From assembly GCA_907163375.1 (NCBI GenBank), contig CAJQUW010009323.1, positions 1,116,001 through 1,180,000 of the forward strand: 64,000 bases of DNA, read 5' to 3'. The stretch comes from Prostheceraeus crozeri (Eukaryota; Platyhelminthes; Polycladida; Euryleptidae). A program made the translations under genes and the position numbers. The notes beneath the pieces were generated by a model. It searched no databases and was not told the DNA's origin. It saw nothing but the letters and a program-made list of their open reading frames with translations. The first letter of the stretch is position 1; every line of letters begins with the position of its first letter. Positions 1 to 13,215 of this stretch are shown here, piece after piece.

Positions 1-3000
1 TTCAAAGATACGTCAAAGAATCATTGCACTGGTATACCACTGAAAGCTCTAGAGTCAATACTGCACACTTGTAAATATCGTGTTATGGCACTATTTGGGA
101 TTCGCGTGGATCGAGGAGGGCGCTTGCTAGGTCGCTCAAGCCAGCGGGAACATGTTCGGATATCCTTTTCTTCAGCGATCGGCCTGTGCTTCCAAGATAC
201 ATGCATCCACACGTACATTTGAACTTGTATATCACTTGTGAAGGTTCAGGTGGAGGATCCTTGCGGGGAGTCGAAGGGACCTGTCTTGTCTTGAGCACAA
301 TTATCGGCCTGACTGACATGACTCGTACATCTTCAATATATCATTGATCTTGCGCTTCAGATAGGTTGCCTACCTATCTCCCGAGAATGGCACTTTGAGG
401 AAGACCTGCTTCTTCTCCAGACCCATTGTAATAGGTTCAGGACTAGGCTGCTTCAAAAAATGGCTAAGCAAATGTTCAGGATATCCATTTAAATGGAGTG
501 TCTCATGCATCTTCAATAATTCGGACTGGATTGCATCACTGGAGCACAGACGATGAGCTCGGTGAGCTAAATTCCGGACTAGATTCGACACTGTCCGCAT
601 CTGTATTTCACTGCTCATGTACTGCCTTGATAAGAATGAACGAAAGCCTCGACAACTCGTGCTGCTTTTCATTCACAAAATTTTTAACATGCTGAAAGTC
701 AAGAGACAACTTGATGCTTCACTTGTGCCTTTAAGCATAACTAATCAACGCATCAGAAAAGTCAAGAATACATGTACATGCCGATTTTTTTGATATCTCG
801 CCTGGAAGTAACACCAATCTGTAACTGAAACACAATCATAATCTTGACACCCAATCTGTAACTGAAATAATTAGTTCCATGAAATCCTTGTTCATTGTTA
901 TGGAATCATTAGCATGGACCATTTGTAAATCAAACATTATTGATTCAAAAATTTTACATCTATCAGAACCATTTTACAGCCTGTTGATAAGAAAATATTT
1001 TCATGCACTATGCTCAGACCTACATGCATCACTGACTTGCATACTTGAATCTGCCACGAACAAGTTATGATGACAATTAAAATTAGTTTTCATCTGCACT
1101 GAAGGAGACAAGCAACAAAACAATGCCAATAACTCGTTATACAACTAAATTCAAAAGTGAAAGTTCACCTTCGATTAATTCATAGTCATTATTTGTTATT
1201 CACCATCATTGTCATAATCTACCTTTTGTAACTTTCTACACTGTCTGAATCGCTTCGATGTTCTTGAAATTTGTCAACACCTTGACTTGGCAAGCAGACC
1301 CACCTATGTTTCGGTCGAGTTAAGGCTTGAATATGCTCACTGCGTGATAACTCATCTACTTCCCGCGCTGATGGATGCAAGAAAGCACTCAGCAGTGCGT
1401 ATGCGGATCCTCACACAACAAGTTATCGATTAATCTATTTACACGAAATGAGATAAGAATCCTCCCACAGTGAAGTTAGAATCAGTCCATAGAGTAAGTA
1501 TATTAGGTAGAGTGGTAACTCCGCATTTATTAAATCCCCAATGTGTATACACTTCCGATTTTATTAAATGAACTCATAGAAGATACAGTCAGAATTGTTT
1601 CCAAATGTGAGATATACGCATTTATGCAGTTTTGAAGAAATTACAACGGAATTGGCTGATCATGATAGCATAAAGCAGAAGGAAATGATGATATTTTACA
1701 GATCGTCTGTGTCATGACAGCCTTGAAGTGGTAATGTTTGTTAAATTGGCAACTCGATGACCTGATATTGCTTTCATGCTCAACCTCAAGAAAATCTTCT
1801 TAAGCGTGACCATTTCATAAACAACCTGCCACTGGTAGAGAAAATATCAGAATCAAAGACAATGATTTCATTTAACTTTGAAATATGTAAATTGCTCTCC
1901 ATCATCATTGAGATTCAAGAAGTGAAACATCAATTTAGTGAATCATAAATTCATGACGATGAAAATTGAATTGGAAACTTGAAATTTCAGCCAAGAAAGC
2001 ACGAATAATATCGCGACTTTTTCATGAAGACTTCCTTTATAATGCCGTTCATTAGATTTCCTTGATCATCAGCATAATCTCCGCTTGGTTACGATGCTTG
2101 TTAGCGAATATTCATTCCTTTTGATATCCAACTTGTTTCATGCTACTTATAACGGGGCGTCATGTCGGTAGTATTTAAACTGGAAAAAATTTGGGTTTTT
2201 AGAAACTGCTCAAATAATTTTTTTGGACAGCAGGAACGTAATCTCCGCAAAAATCGAATCTCTTCATATAAAAATTTTCACTGTATACAGACAATGTTTT
2301 GAGTCGACACTCTACCTACATATACTTACTCTATGAATCAGTCAAACTTTTTCTCCACGCAGTGAAATGGAAGCATCTGGTACAAGTAGGGATTTCAATC
2401 TCGCGGTCCCAAATTCCCAGGGTTGAGGTCTAATCTCGGGATTGAAAAATTAACAATAGAGCTGTATTCCGTCTGAAGTAAAACAAATTGGCGAAGATAG
2501 AACTACTAGAAATCCATACACGATAGATGTACTTCAATAGATTTACTCTTCAAGCTTCAATATAATCGTAAACGTTGCGTTTTCAATAATAATCGTAAAC
2601 AAATTGATAACTTATCACAGTTTTTGTTTATATTTTTAGCCTCTGGTTAACTCCTCAATCCCGAGATTAGCTTGTTCAGGAAGAATTATTCTCATTTGAC
2701 CACCGTTGTTATTCACAGCATTAACTTAGCTTGCGGTAAAAAGGCATATAAAAGATTCTTCAGATCGTGCAATCTCGAGCTTAGGATTTTGGAATCTCAA
2801 TGTGCTAGTGCAATGCATTGAGGAAATAGCGGTGATTTTGATTATCTTGCAATTTTACTTGTACTAGCTACAGCTGGTGTGTCTGTTTCAAACATAGGGA
2901 ATTGATTTGTAATTATATAGAGTGGAAGCTTTCCCAAGTCAGATAGAAGACTTTTCTGTTCTACCGCGAGATCTTTCGGCCTACATCGTAGGCCATTCTC

Positions 3001-3085
3001 AAGCGACTGAGTTGAGAGTGCTTGCTGAGAGAGACTTGCTAGCTGGTGTGTCTATATTTTGTCAATGTTGATCCCGTGTCAGAAC
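1..3085. repeat. 3.1 kb direct duplication, copy 1
   Basis: This segment recurs at 3367-6452 with an offset of 3366-3367. By eye I found only three differences: one G gained near 3513, A/C near 766 and A/G near 1594, so identity is about 99.9%. The match ends at 3085/6452, after the shared text ending in CGTGTCAGAAC. The 281 bp at 3086-3366 separate the copies and are probably the left flank of copy 2; the matching flank of copy 1 would lie outside the window. Apart from the Penelope-like fragment near its start, the unit holds no gene I can recognise between about 700 and 3085. Confidence 0.95.
21..690 (-). mobile_element. Penelope-like retroelement 3' fragment (RT thumb/linker + GIY-YIG), copy 1
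   Basis: On the minus strand, 672-370 encodes a stretch containing LVRNLAHRAHRLCSS, LHLNGYP and VPFSGD. This is the pattern of the region after the reverse transcriptase domain of Penelope-like elements. It is followed at about 319-83 by YKFKCTCG and YLGSTGRSLKKRISEH, the GIY-YIG endonuclease core. The catalytic RT domain is absent, so the fragment is truncated at its 5' side. The pieces lie in more than one frame, so the element is dead. Family assignment is from remembered motif patterns. Confidence 0.8.
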
Positions 3086-3366
3086 GGATTTTAAAAATAT
3101 TAATTTTATATTAATTATCAAAATAATTTAGCAGTTTATTTGTTTTACACAGAAATGTATTCGTCATTCATTACGCTCTAAATGCTGATGAGGAATATGA
3201 GCAATATACAGCTCATACAAGGTTTACACTGTACACAGTATATCTGATTACATTTTCAACCAGATAATGAATCAGCAGTTCTACAGTTTCCGTTACAGTA
3301 TATTAGGCCTCATTATTATTTAGATATCATACAAAGATCAGGCTTAAATCTTAATAAACACATGCA
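691..3366. other. Non-coding part of duplicated unit and 281-bp spacer
   Basis: I see no gene here. The text around 2400-2460 and 2640-2670 has short motifs built on AATCCCGAGATT/AATCTCGGGATT, which recur at 6450-7110. A block near 2205-2265 (GGAACGTAATCTCCG) has a diverged relative near 30765-30795, so part of this is old dispersed repeat. Confidence 0.5.
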
Positions 3367-6300
3367 TTCAAAGATACGTCAAAGAATCATTGCACTGGTA
3401 TACCACTGAAAGCTCTAGAGTCAATACTGCACACTTGTAAATATCGTGTTATGGCACTATTTGGGATTCGCGTGGATCGAGGAGGGCGCTTGCTAGGTCG
3501 CTCAAGCCAGCGGGGAACATGTTCGGATATCCTTTTCTTCAGCGATCGGCCTGTGCTTCCAAGATACATGCATCCACACGTACATTTGAACTTGTATATC
3601 ACTTGTGAAGGTTCAGGTGGAGGATCCTTGCGGGGAGTCGAAGGGACCTGTCTTGTCTTGAGCACAATTATCGGCCTGACTGACATGACTCGTACATCTT
3701 CAATATATCATTGATCTTGCGCTTCAGATAGGTTGCCTACCTATCTCCCGAGAATGGCACTTTGAGGAAGACCTGCTTCTTCTCCAGACCCATTGTAATA
3801 GGTTCAGGACTAGGCTGCTTCAAAAAATGGCTAAGCAAATGTTCAGGATATCCATTTAAATGGAGTGTCTCATGCATCTTCAATAATTCGGACTGGATTG
3901 CATCACTGGAGCACAGACGATGAGCTCGGTGAGCTAAATTCCGGACTAGATTCGACACTGTCCGCATCTGTATTTCACTGCTCATGTACTGCCTTGATAA
4001 GAATGAACGAAAGCCTCGACAACTCGTGCTGCTTTTCATTCACAAAATTTTTAACATGCTGAAAGTCAAGAGACAACTTGATGCTTCACTTGTGCCTTTA
4101 AGCATAACTAATCAACGCATCAGAAAAGTCAAGCATACATGTACATGCCGATTTTTTTGATATCTCGCCTGGAAGTAACACCAATCTGTAACTGAAACAC
4201 AATCATAATCTTGACACCCAATCTGTAACTGAAATAATTAGTTCCATGAAATCCTTGTTCATTGTTATGGAATCATTAGCATGGACCATTTGTAAATCAA
4301 ACATTATTGATTCAAAAATTTTACATCTATCAGAACCATTTTACAGCCTGTTGATAAGAAAATATTTTCATGCACTATGCTCAGACCTACATGCATCACT
4401 GACTTGCATACTTGAATCTGCCACGAACAAGTTATGATGACAATTAAAATTAGTTTTCATCTGCACTGAAGGAGACAAGCAACAAAACAATGCCAATAAC
4501 TCGTTATACAACTAAATTCAAAAGTGAAAGTTCACCTTCGATTAATTCATAGTCATTATTTGTTATTCACCATCATTGTCATAATCTACCTTTTGTAACT
4601 TTCTACACTGTCTGAATCGCTTCGATGTTCTTGAAATTTGTCAACACCTTGACTTGGCAAGCAGACCCACCTATGTTTCGGTCGAGTTAAGGCTTGAATA
4701 TGCTCACTGCGTGATAACTCATCTACTTCCCGCGCTGATGGATGCAAGAAAGCACTCAGCAGTGCGTATGCGGATCCTCACACAACAAGTTATCGATTAA
4801 TCTATTTACACGAAATGAGATAAGAATCCTCCCACAGTGAAGTTAGAATCAGTCCATAGAGTAAGTATATTAGGTAGAGTGGTAACTCCGCATTTATTAA
4901 ATCCCCAATGTGTATACACTTCCGATTTTATTAAATGAACTCATAGAAGATACAGTCGGAATTGTTTCCAAATGTGAGATATACGCATTTATGCAGTTTT
5001 GAAGAAATTACAACGGAATTGGCTGATCATGATAGCATAAAGCAGAAGGAAATGATGATATTTTACAGATCGTCTGTGTCATGACAGCCTTGAAGTGGTA
5101 ATGTTTGTTAAATTGGCAACTCGATGACCTGATATTGCTTTCATGCTCAACCTCAAGAAAATCTTCTTAAGCGTGACCATTTCATAAACAACCTGCCACT
5201 GGTAGAGAAAATATCAGAATCAAAGACAATGATTTCATTTAACTTTGAAATATGTAAATTGCTCTCCATCATCATTGAGATTCAAGAAGTGAAACATCAA
5301 TTTAGTGAATCATAAATTCATGACGATGAAAATTGAATTGGAAACTTGAAATTTCAGCCAAGAAAGCACGAATAATATCGCGACTTTTTCATGAAGACTT
5401 CCTTTATAATGCCGTTCATTAGATTTCCTTGATCATCAGCATAATCTCCGCTTGGTTACGATGCTTGTTAGCGAATATTCATTCCTTTTGATATCCAACT
5501 TGTTTCATGCTACTTATAACGGGGCGTCATGTCGGTAGTATTTAAACTGGAAAAAATTTGGGTTTTTAGAAACTGCTCAAATAATTTTTTTGGACAGCAG
5601 GAACGTAATCTCCGCAAAAATCGAATCTCTTCATATAAAAATTTTCACTGTATACAGACAATGTTTTGAGTCGACACTCTACCTACATATACTTACTCTA
5701 TGAATCAGTCAAACTTTTTCTCCACGCAGTGAAATGGAAGCATCTGGTACAAGTAGGGATTTCAATCTCGCGGTCCCAAATTCCCAGGGTTGAGGTCTAA
5801 TCTCGGGATTGAAAAATTAACAATAGAGCTGTATTCCGTCTGAAGTAAAACAAATTGGCGAAGATAGAACTACTAGAAATCCATACACGATAGATGTACT
5901 TCAATAGATTTACTCTTCAAGCTTCAATATAATCGTAAACGTTGCGTTTTCAATAATAATCGTAAACAAATTGATAACTTATCACAGTTTTTGTTTATAT
6001 TTTTAGCCTCTGGTTAACTCCTCAATCCCGAGATTAGCTTGTTCAGGAAGAATTATTCTCATTTGACCACCGTTGTTATTCACAGCATTAACTTAGCTTG
6101 CGGTAAAAAGGCATATAAAAGATTCTTCAGATCGTGCAATCTCGAGCTTAGGATTTTGGAATCTCAATGTGCTAGTGCAATGCATTGAGGAAATAGCGGT
6201 GATTTTGATTATCTTGCAATTTTACTTGTACTAGCTACAGCTGGTGTGTCTGTTTCAAACATAGGGAATTGATTTGTAATTATATAGAGTGGAAGCTTTC

Positions 6301-6452
6301 CCAAGTCAGATAGAAGACTTTTCTGTTCTACCGCGAGATCTTTCGGCCTACATCGTAGGCCATTCTCAAGCGACTGAGTTGAGAGTGCTTGCTGAGAGAG
6401 ACTTGCTAGCTGGTGTGTCTATATTTTGTCAATGTTGATCCCGTGTCAGAAC
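3367..6452. repeat. 3.1 kb direct duplication, copy 2
   Basis: Second copy of the segment at 1-3085, in the same orientation. The copies share the same coding disruptions in their Penelope-like fragment, so duplication came after the element had decayed. It is either a recent segmental duplication or an assembly duplication, for example two haplotypes joined head to tail. Nothing inside 4070-6452 looks coding. Confidence 0.95.
3387..4060 (-). mobile_element. Penelope-like retroelement 3' fragment, copy 2
   Basis: Duplicate of the fragment at 21-690. Here the GIY-YIG part (3686-3387) reads through to the typical C-terminal stretch containing SAITRYL. In copy 1 a single-base length difference splits this part into two frames. 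The linker part is at 4039-3737. As in copy 1, no RT catalytic core is present. Confidence 0.8.
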
Positions 6453-7499
6453 TTGTAATCCCGAATCCCGGGATCAAGAAAAACCGGGATTCTGTAGGCA
6501 GGCTCTAATCCAGCACTACTACCAATCTCCACTCTACCAATCCGTATCTCAGGAAATTGCAGCTTGAAAGTGCACAAATCAGGAATTCACAACTGTTCCC
6601 TGTTACTCTCAACGTTGCCGTTATCGATTTGTGCATAAAGTGGAATAAACTTTCAGTCGACTTGTCAATTGCGATATTATAGACTAAGTAAGCAGACTTT
6701 TGTTAATTCCGACTCTGTGCCATTGCCACATCCCGATATCCCATACCATTAACATACACATTTGCCTTGTCATAGCATATTTACTGTTCTACAGAATCCC
6801 GGAATCTCGTGACAGAGATTGTCCGGGACTGTGGAATCTCTACCCTGTACATGTGATTAGAAAACATAACTGTCGCAAGCATATAATCGCATATACGCTC
6901 GTACAAGTATGTTGACGCAACTGTAATATAAAGGCTACAGAATTGAATTAGTAATTCAAAGAAAGATATCCAAAAGTATTCGAAAATCTCCTCGGTTTCA
7001 GATAGCGAAGTAGTGTAAAACATCCATAACTTAACAAAATAACAATTAATTTGTCCTTGGATTTTGGGATTTGGACAAACCCACGGAATCCCGGGATTGC
7101 AATCCGTACCGGCATCCCATGCCATCAATATATCTTATAATCAATGAAAAGAAATGTTCACGCATCTGTGTGCGGAGAAGTATATTTGATTATAGATAAG
7201 ACAGTTCGTGAAATTAAAAGGACAGAGTGTGAAATCTCAAATAACCGCGGGAAATCCATGTCATCACAAATTTACGCAGTGAAGAAAATACGCTCTACGG
7301 AATGAATAGATTCCAGCCTTTAGAGTACAGTCTTTTATCACAGTTTATCTGACTCATGTAATTGAAGAGTGTGCTCCAATTGATAATTCAAAAATAGCCC
7401 GTGCATCTCTGCTTGCTCAGCTTCGTTTTAAATCTACCAAAGACTGTTATGCCTTTCGTAAGGCTTTCGATCTGTGTCAATCAAATGTAGATAATTTCT
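4061..7499. other. Non-coding; copy of duplicated unit, then CCCGGGATT-rich repeat relic
   Basis: Up to 6452 this is the non-coding part of duplication copy 2. From 6453 to about 7130 the sequence has several short AATCCCGGGATT-like palindromes and a loosely repeated ATCCCATACCATTAACATA / ATCCCATGCCATCAATATA block (6730 and 7110). This suggests an old degenerate repeat. No gene is supported. Confidence 0.4.
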
Positions 7500-9720
7500 T
7501 GTAAGCCTTGTCCGATAATGATCTCAATTTCATCTATGACATAGTAGCATTTCATTGGACCATAAATGTCAGAATTTTCATAATGTTTTGAATTCTTTTT
7601 TTGAGCAATGTATCTCAGTGTCATATGTAAAGTCATCATCATCAGGGCCGGTCTTACCGACCCCCAAACCCTCCGATCGAAGGGGGCCTCGAGCATTGCT
7701 GCTATGTTTCTATTTATATGCTATCGTTGATCCTCGATGGCTTTCTGATGTTGCTAGACATATTGAGGTTGTAAAATCAGTCAAACTGTTTTTGCAGTGT
7801 CACAACAAAAACACATACCTCGTCGTCGGAAAGAATAATCACATCGTCATCAGATAGCCATGGGACAAGCGAGTTTATGTGCTCTTTTCTTCTTCATCAA
7901 TGCGATGGGGTATATTGGTTGAAAATATATCTATCGTTCTGAAAAAACCGTTGTATTACGCGGTGGGAGCCAAATGTGAATTTTGTTCAGCAATTCACGT
8001 ATTAACTGAAAAAGATGCGATTAGCCTATAACTATAGTAACGAATTCTACAAATAGATTCATATCTATGTATTTATGCATAGAAGCATCTCTTTTTAGTA
8101 GTCCTTGCAACTCAACAATACCGGAGTATTATACTCAACAACAATACTCAACAACCGGGAGCTTAGCAACATACTCTGATGCCAATTATAACGCTAAGTT
8201 TAGTATCCAGCTTCAGTTAATCGCACGTGAAGCAGCTGCAATTTAAAAAGGCACTCAAAATTTTATGGTGACGTGGGGCCTCGCCCAACATAAAAGCGGC
8301 ACTGGTCATCATCTAAAGATAAACCGTGGATAACAACTGTTATCAAGTCCCTAATTAATAAGAGATGGGACACTTTCCGACGAGGTGACTTCGGCATGTA
8401 CAATCAATTGAAGTTTAAGGTCAAGTCTGAAATCCAAAAGGCAAAAATTCGGTAGTCAAAGCAAATGATAAAGGAGAATACTTGGTCAACGATCCGCATG
8501 AATGTCAACGCAAACGACAGTAATCCTATCTCTCATTTTCGAGAAAGATTATTTAGTAATGTTATAAATGAACATAGGCCCGGACTTTCGCAAACTATGA
8601 CTCATAGAAGTTAATGATGAAATGTCTGTGTTTCACCTGCTTCGTAATCTGAAAAGCAAAAGTCTTCCTTCAATATTTCAAATTTTGTTGAGTGGTTATC
8701 TTCGTATTTGCATAACCAATATCCGCTTGTTCGTGTGAGAATTCATTGTTGTGGAACATCACTTGTAACTTCAGGAATACCTCAGGGATCAATTTTGGGT
8801 CCCTTTCTTTTTTTCTACAGCCCTGGGCTCTTTTCTATGTGATGACATTAATAAATTTTCCATGATTAGATATCCAGATGATGCTACTATGTCCTACCCA
8901 TTATTCAAACATGAGAACAATTATGAACGTATGATTGCCGGACGCAACAGACTCATTGAATGGTCATGCTTGCACGGTCTTGAACTAAATATGAATAAAT
9001 ATAAATCTCTCATCATCAAGAAACGTAATTATTCAGCTGACGCCTTGGAAATATCTTCAGTGACAAATGTTGACTTCTTGAAAATTTTGGGAGCAATGTT
9101 CAACGCAGAATGGACCTGGTCCAACCATCAATTACCTCATAAGCATTACCTCCCGTCGATTGTACGCCTTTCGAATGTCGGAATAGCAGACTTTATCGAA
9201 AATGTCCTCATTGATGCTTACAGTGCTCTCGCACGGTTTGTCATTGAATCTCGCGGGCCTCTTTTTATTGGCACTGCTACGACGGATTCAAATCGTTTGG
9301 ATGCGCTTCAAAACATTTCACTGAATTGTGTGTGGAAAACATTGTGCTGCTGAATGCTTGCCGACTTTGCAAACGAGACGTGAAGATCTGTCCGTGCGCC
9401 TTTTATAGAAATTCATGTGTGATGATCACAATTATTGCATGACTTTTTACCAGCTGTTTCTCCTACTGTCAGATTTATTCTCCCTCCTCACAGAACTCAA
9501 CCTCTTGCACGGTGTTTTTTTATTAACGCATGCGCATTATTTAATAATTTACACGAAAGAGGAAAATTTAACTTTTCCAACTTCTCTGTGTCACATTTAT
9601 TATTCTTTTACTACCATATTTCTTTATATTTCGCATTTTATTATGACTTACACCAGTATCGAAGTACTAGGGTATTATTATTATTATGTGTATATAATTT
9701 TCTTTGTGTAAGCATCTCTT
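7500..9720 (+). mobile_element. Decayed non-LTR retrotransposon (LINE) ORF2, 5'-truncated
   Basis: Plus-strand coding remnants follow the order of a jockey/CR1-type LINE ORF2. A linker reading NFHNVLNSFFEQ at about 7569 continues across the hAT-like insertion into KPWITTVIKSLINKRW at about 8324. Then comes the RT motif SGIPQGSILGP (8771-8803), and YPDD (8871-8882) in place of the usual YADD. The C-terminal remnants near 9470-9560 resemble the end of such ORFs (INACALFNNL). The reading frame changes between 8803 and 8862 and there are stops, so it is inactive. A TATTATTATTATTATG run at 9672-9687 fits a LINE 3' tail. The 5' limit is not clear. Confidence 0.8.
7643..8304. mobile_element. hAT-like MITE nested in the LINE
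   Basis: The left end starts CAGGGCCGGTCTTA and the right end, reverse-complemented, starts CAGTGCCGCTTTTA. GTCATCAT lies directly after the right end (8305-8312) and three bases (an extra CAT, probably slippage) before the left end (7632-7639), an 8-bp target duplication as hAT elements make. Removing the insert joins the two halves of the LINE coding remnant, which supports the boundaries independently. No transposase is present in the 662 bp. Confidence 0.75.
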
Positions 9721-10667
9721 GCTTTATCGATTTCCATTCTACAAATAAACGCATAAAGCAGCAGTCAACCATCAGAAATGAGCAGCATATTGAAAATTCT
9801 ATTGACCATTACTGCTACTTCATTCTTAATATTCACATCATCTCTCGATATCTTTATGCCTACACTTATGCAAATCATAAAGTCCTATTTAAGTTACGAT
9901 TGTGACTACTAAATGAAAGAGTCCCTATACAACTAGTGGGGCCTACTAAAATGACTACGGATACTGAAATCAATACGAATCTAACACTGTGTATTCGAAC
10001 CGAACCATCTCTAAAATGACCACTAATTATTACGTATTCAAACAAAAATAGGTTTTGGGACTCAGTTTTTAGTCGTATACGTACTCAGGTTCAGCACTCT
10101 TTGTGGTACGCATTTGGGTGAGACTTTGTGAATGAAACTGTAAAGTTAGGCAGATATTTGCAATCTACATATGTAGACATCAGCAAATAAGTACAGTACA
10201 AGAATAAGATTTTGTGGATTGAAAAAGTTGTGAAACTAATTTTATAACTCTCGCGTCTAATACGATAGATAATCAGTGAAGTATAGCATCCTCATGAATT
10301 AGTTGTGCTATCTCCACTCAGGTCAAAATCATTGACCTACATAGAGCTATTCATCAATGTTGATATACATAAGCCAGCATCAAATATTTTTACAATCGCT
10401 GGGAAAGAAGCGTGTAAGTAATTCATCGTGTCTATGTATTCCCGTGAAAAGTGAAAAATCTTAGGTTACAAAGGATTGAAATATTTTCATCTATTGACTT
10501 TCGTGTCCATAGGACCCTCTTGAGTCGATAGTCGCTTCGTCAGCAGACGTTGAAGAGAGGTTTGAGTCATGGGTGAAATTAAAACTTGTGGTGCTTGTTC
10601 AGTGAAGGTGATAAAAATGTGAAGTCGAACTGCAGAAAGATAATCTATGACTTCTACTGATATCAGG
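9721..10667. other. No gene seen
   Basis: AT-rich intergenic sequence between the LINE 3' end and the piggyBac target site. I see no coding, RNA or repeat structure worth naming. Confidence 0.5.
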
Positions 10668-10942
10668 TTAACCCTTTCGGCGCCATTGTCGACTTTAGTA
10701 GACTTACCCATAGAGCGCCATTGGCGACTAAAGTCGACAAGTTTCTAAACACTCGATTCTATTGTTCTATTATGCTTTTGTCTGGTATTGTGGCCGTGTG
10801 ACGAATTATTCCGGTTTGCACTTTTACCCTGCTGCCAATCAATGCACTGCCTGATCGATTCGCGAGCGCTGTGCCGCTCTGAGCTTCGCTCACGTTTGGT
10901 GAGAGTCAAAGGCAGTAAGAGGCAGTGCTTTTCAACCGTTGA

Positions 10943-12719
10943 TTGGAAATGACAAACTCATCGCGAGCCAGAAGATTCACGAGAAGCTTTACCGCTGAAG
11001 AAATTGCCAATATAATACAAGATTCTGATAGTGAAGTGTCAGATACACACTTTGACATTCATTCTGAGTCTGATGGTGATCAAAATCAGCATGCAACTGC
11101 AAGATTCTCTGGCCAGCCTGTTTCCAATAGGCATACTTCGCACTGTTCATCGGATACAAGATGGGAATCTTGTAGTAACAATTATATATCTTACTGGCTA
11201 CCTTTTAGAAGGAGAACAGGAGTCTTGGTGGATACGTCTGACTTCGATCCTGTGGATTACTTTTCTTTGTTTTTTCCTGACGAAGCATTTTATCCTATAG
11301 TGGAACAGACTAACAAGTATGCATTGGATTTTTTTGATTGCCCCGCTGAATTGCCAAAGTGCTCTCGTTTCAACTCATGGAATGACACAAACCTTGATGA
11401 GATGAAAGCATTTGTAGCTTTACAAATTGCAATGGGCCTGAGCAACAAAAATGAACTGGAGGACTACTGGGAAACTTGGTGGCTAACTCATACTCCCTTT
11501 TCGATGATGTCACGAAATCGTTTTGAACTTATGCTGTCGTTTTTACATTTTGCTGACAATAACGTTGAAAGACCGAAAAAAACTGACGAAAATTACGATA
11601 TCCTATGGAAAGTGAAACATCTGATCAACATCTGCCACTCTCAGTACGAGAAGATATACTGCCCGTCACAACACCTCACAATTGATGAAAGCATGATTCG
11701 CTTCAAAGGACGACTGAACTCGGCAGTATTTACCCAATAAGCCAACAAAATGGGGAATAAAGCAGTGCTTCCTTTGTGAAAGCAAAACTGGATATGCATT
11801 GAAGTTTATCACTTATTGCGGCCGCGGCACAATTCCAGTTCTGGAGAGCTTTAGCACCACCGAATCTATCGTTTTTTCTTTACTCGACGGTTTTGAGAAC
11901 CATGGCCACATTGTTTACACTGACAATTTCTATTCCTCACCGCGCCTTTTCAAAGAACTTATAAGGCGAAAAATTGGAGCCTGCGGGACTGCAAAACCTG
12001 GTCGAAAAGACATGCCCAGTGACCTCCATCCAAAAAATTTGAACCTTGATCGAGGAGAAATGCCCGTTTTCCGGCGGACTGGAAACCTCATAGCATGTGC
12101 ATGGCATGACACAAAGCGTGTACATTTCTTATCCAATGTTCATGCCAATGGAACTGTTGAGAAAAGAATCCGATCAAAACGAACTGCTGATGGCCATCGT
12201 GTTATTCAAAAGCCTCTTATCGCTGATGCCTATAACCAACATATGGGTGGCGTCGACATCCTGGACCAAAAAGTAAGCACTTTTGGTTGGCTGCACAAAG
12301 AAACCAAGTGGTACCAAACCATTTACCACAGATTGGTGGAAATTGCCTTGATAAACAGCTACATCGTTTATCAGAAAAGTGAGGAGAATCCAATCAGTCA
12401 GCGCAAGTTTCGCCAGCAAGTCAGTGACGGTTTGTTGCAGAATTATGCAAAAGATCGGAAGTGTTTTTCCCGTCCATCGCTAAATCCGATGCCAGATCGA
12501 CTCACTGAGAGGCATTTTGTTTCGAGCTATGTGGATTCGTCACAAAAACCTGACTGCATTGTATGTAGTGACAGAAAACTGCCAGGATGGAAGCGCAAAC
12601 AAACACATTTCAAATGCAAGCACTGTGACCTTCCAATGTGTTCCTCACCGTGCCACGAACTGTTTCACACACATCGGGATTTCAAGGCCGCAGCTGCAAA
12701 GTATGTGTATCACATGTAG
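10943..12719 (+). pseudogene. piggyBac transposase (DDE_Tnp_1_7 type), one frameshift
   Basis: The transposase cuts and pastes the element at TTAA sites in the nucleus. The first 265 codons (10943-11740) hold an acidic N-terminus, the dimerisation region and the first catalytic Asp in LTIDESMIRFKGR (residue 248). The frame then ends, and the protein continues in another frame through QYLPNKPTKWGIK (from about 11728) into 11799-12719. That part holds the second Asp in YTDNFYSS and the third in GGVDILDQ. The C-terminus is the usual Cys-rich domain (CIVC, CKHC, CSSPCHELFHTH). Compared with the family pattern around GRL-QYLP, two bases appear to be missing near 11725, so one lesion inactivates the gene. 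I chose the ATG at 10943 because the acidic N-terminus follows it directly. Likely poly(A) signals are AATAAA-type motifs near 12826 and 12870. Confidence 0.9.
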
Positions 12720-12891
12720 TAAGCCAACTTTTTATTGTGTCGCCATTGTTTGGCCATTTTGGCATCAATATAATTACGTTTTTCTCTAATTGCAAATAGC
12801 TTCTATTTTATTTTCGGAAAGTATGAAATAAAGAAATCGGACACTCGTAAAATTTTGTACTGTGTTGATGAATAAAATTTACTCTTTTCAT

Positions 12892-13215
12892 AATTGCATA
12901 ATTGTTTCATTACAATTACAGAGGAAAATACAATTTAAGTTAATGGAAATGATATAAAAGTAACGTACGATCAAAAAATAGGAAGTAAATGATAAAAATA
13001 CACGTTTAAGTAAAAGAATCAAAAAATGACTTTTTTCGATCGAAAATTCGAAAAATTGCATAATTGTTTCATTACAATTACAGAGGAAAATACAATTTAA
13101 GTTAATGAAAATGATATAAAATTAACGTAGGATCAAAAAATAGAAAGTAAACGATAAAAATACACGTTTAAGTAAAAAATCGAAAAATGACTTTTTTTCA
13201 ACGAAAATACTTGGC
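12892..13215. repeat. ~162-bp tandem duplication inside piggyBac 3' region
   Basis: AATTGCATAATTGTTTCATT begins at 12892 and again at 13054. About 150 bp after each start are nearly the same, with a few substitutions and small length differences. It lies between the transposase stop and the right terminal repeat, so it is internal to the transposon and may be a subterminal binding region. Confidence 0.8.
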
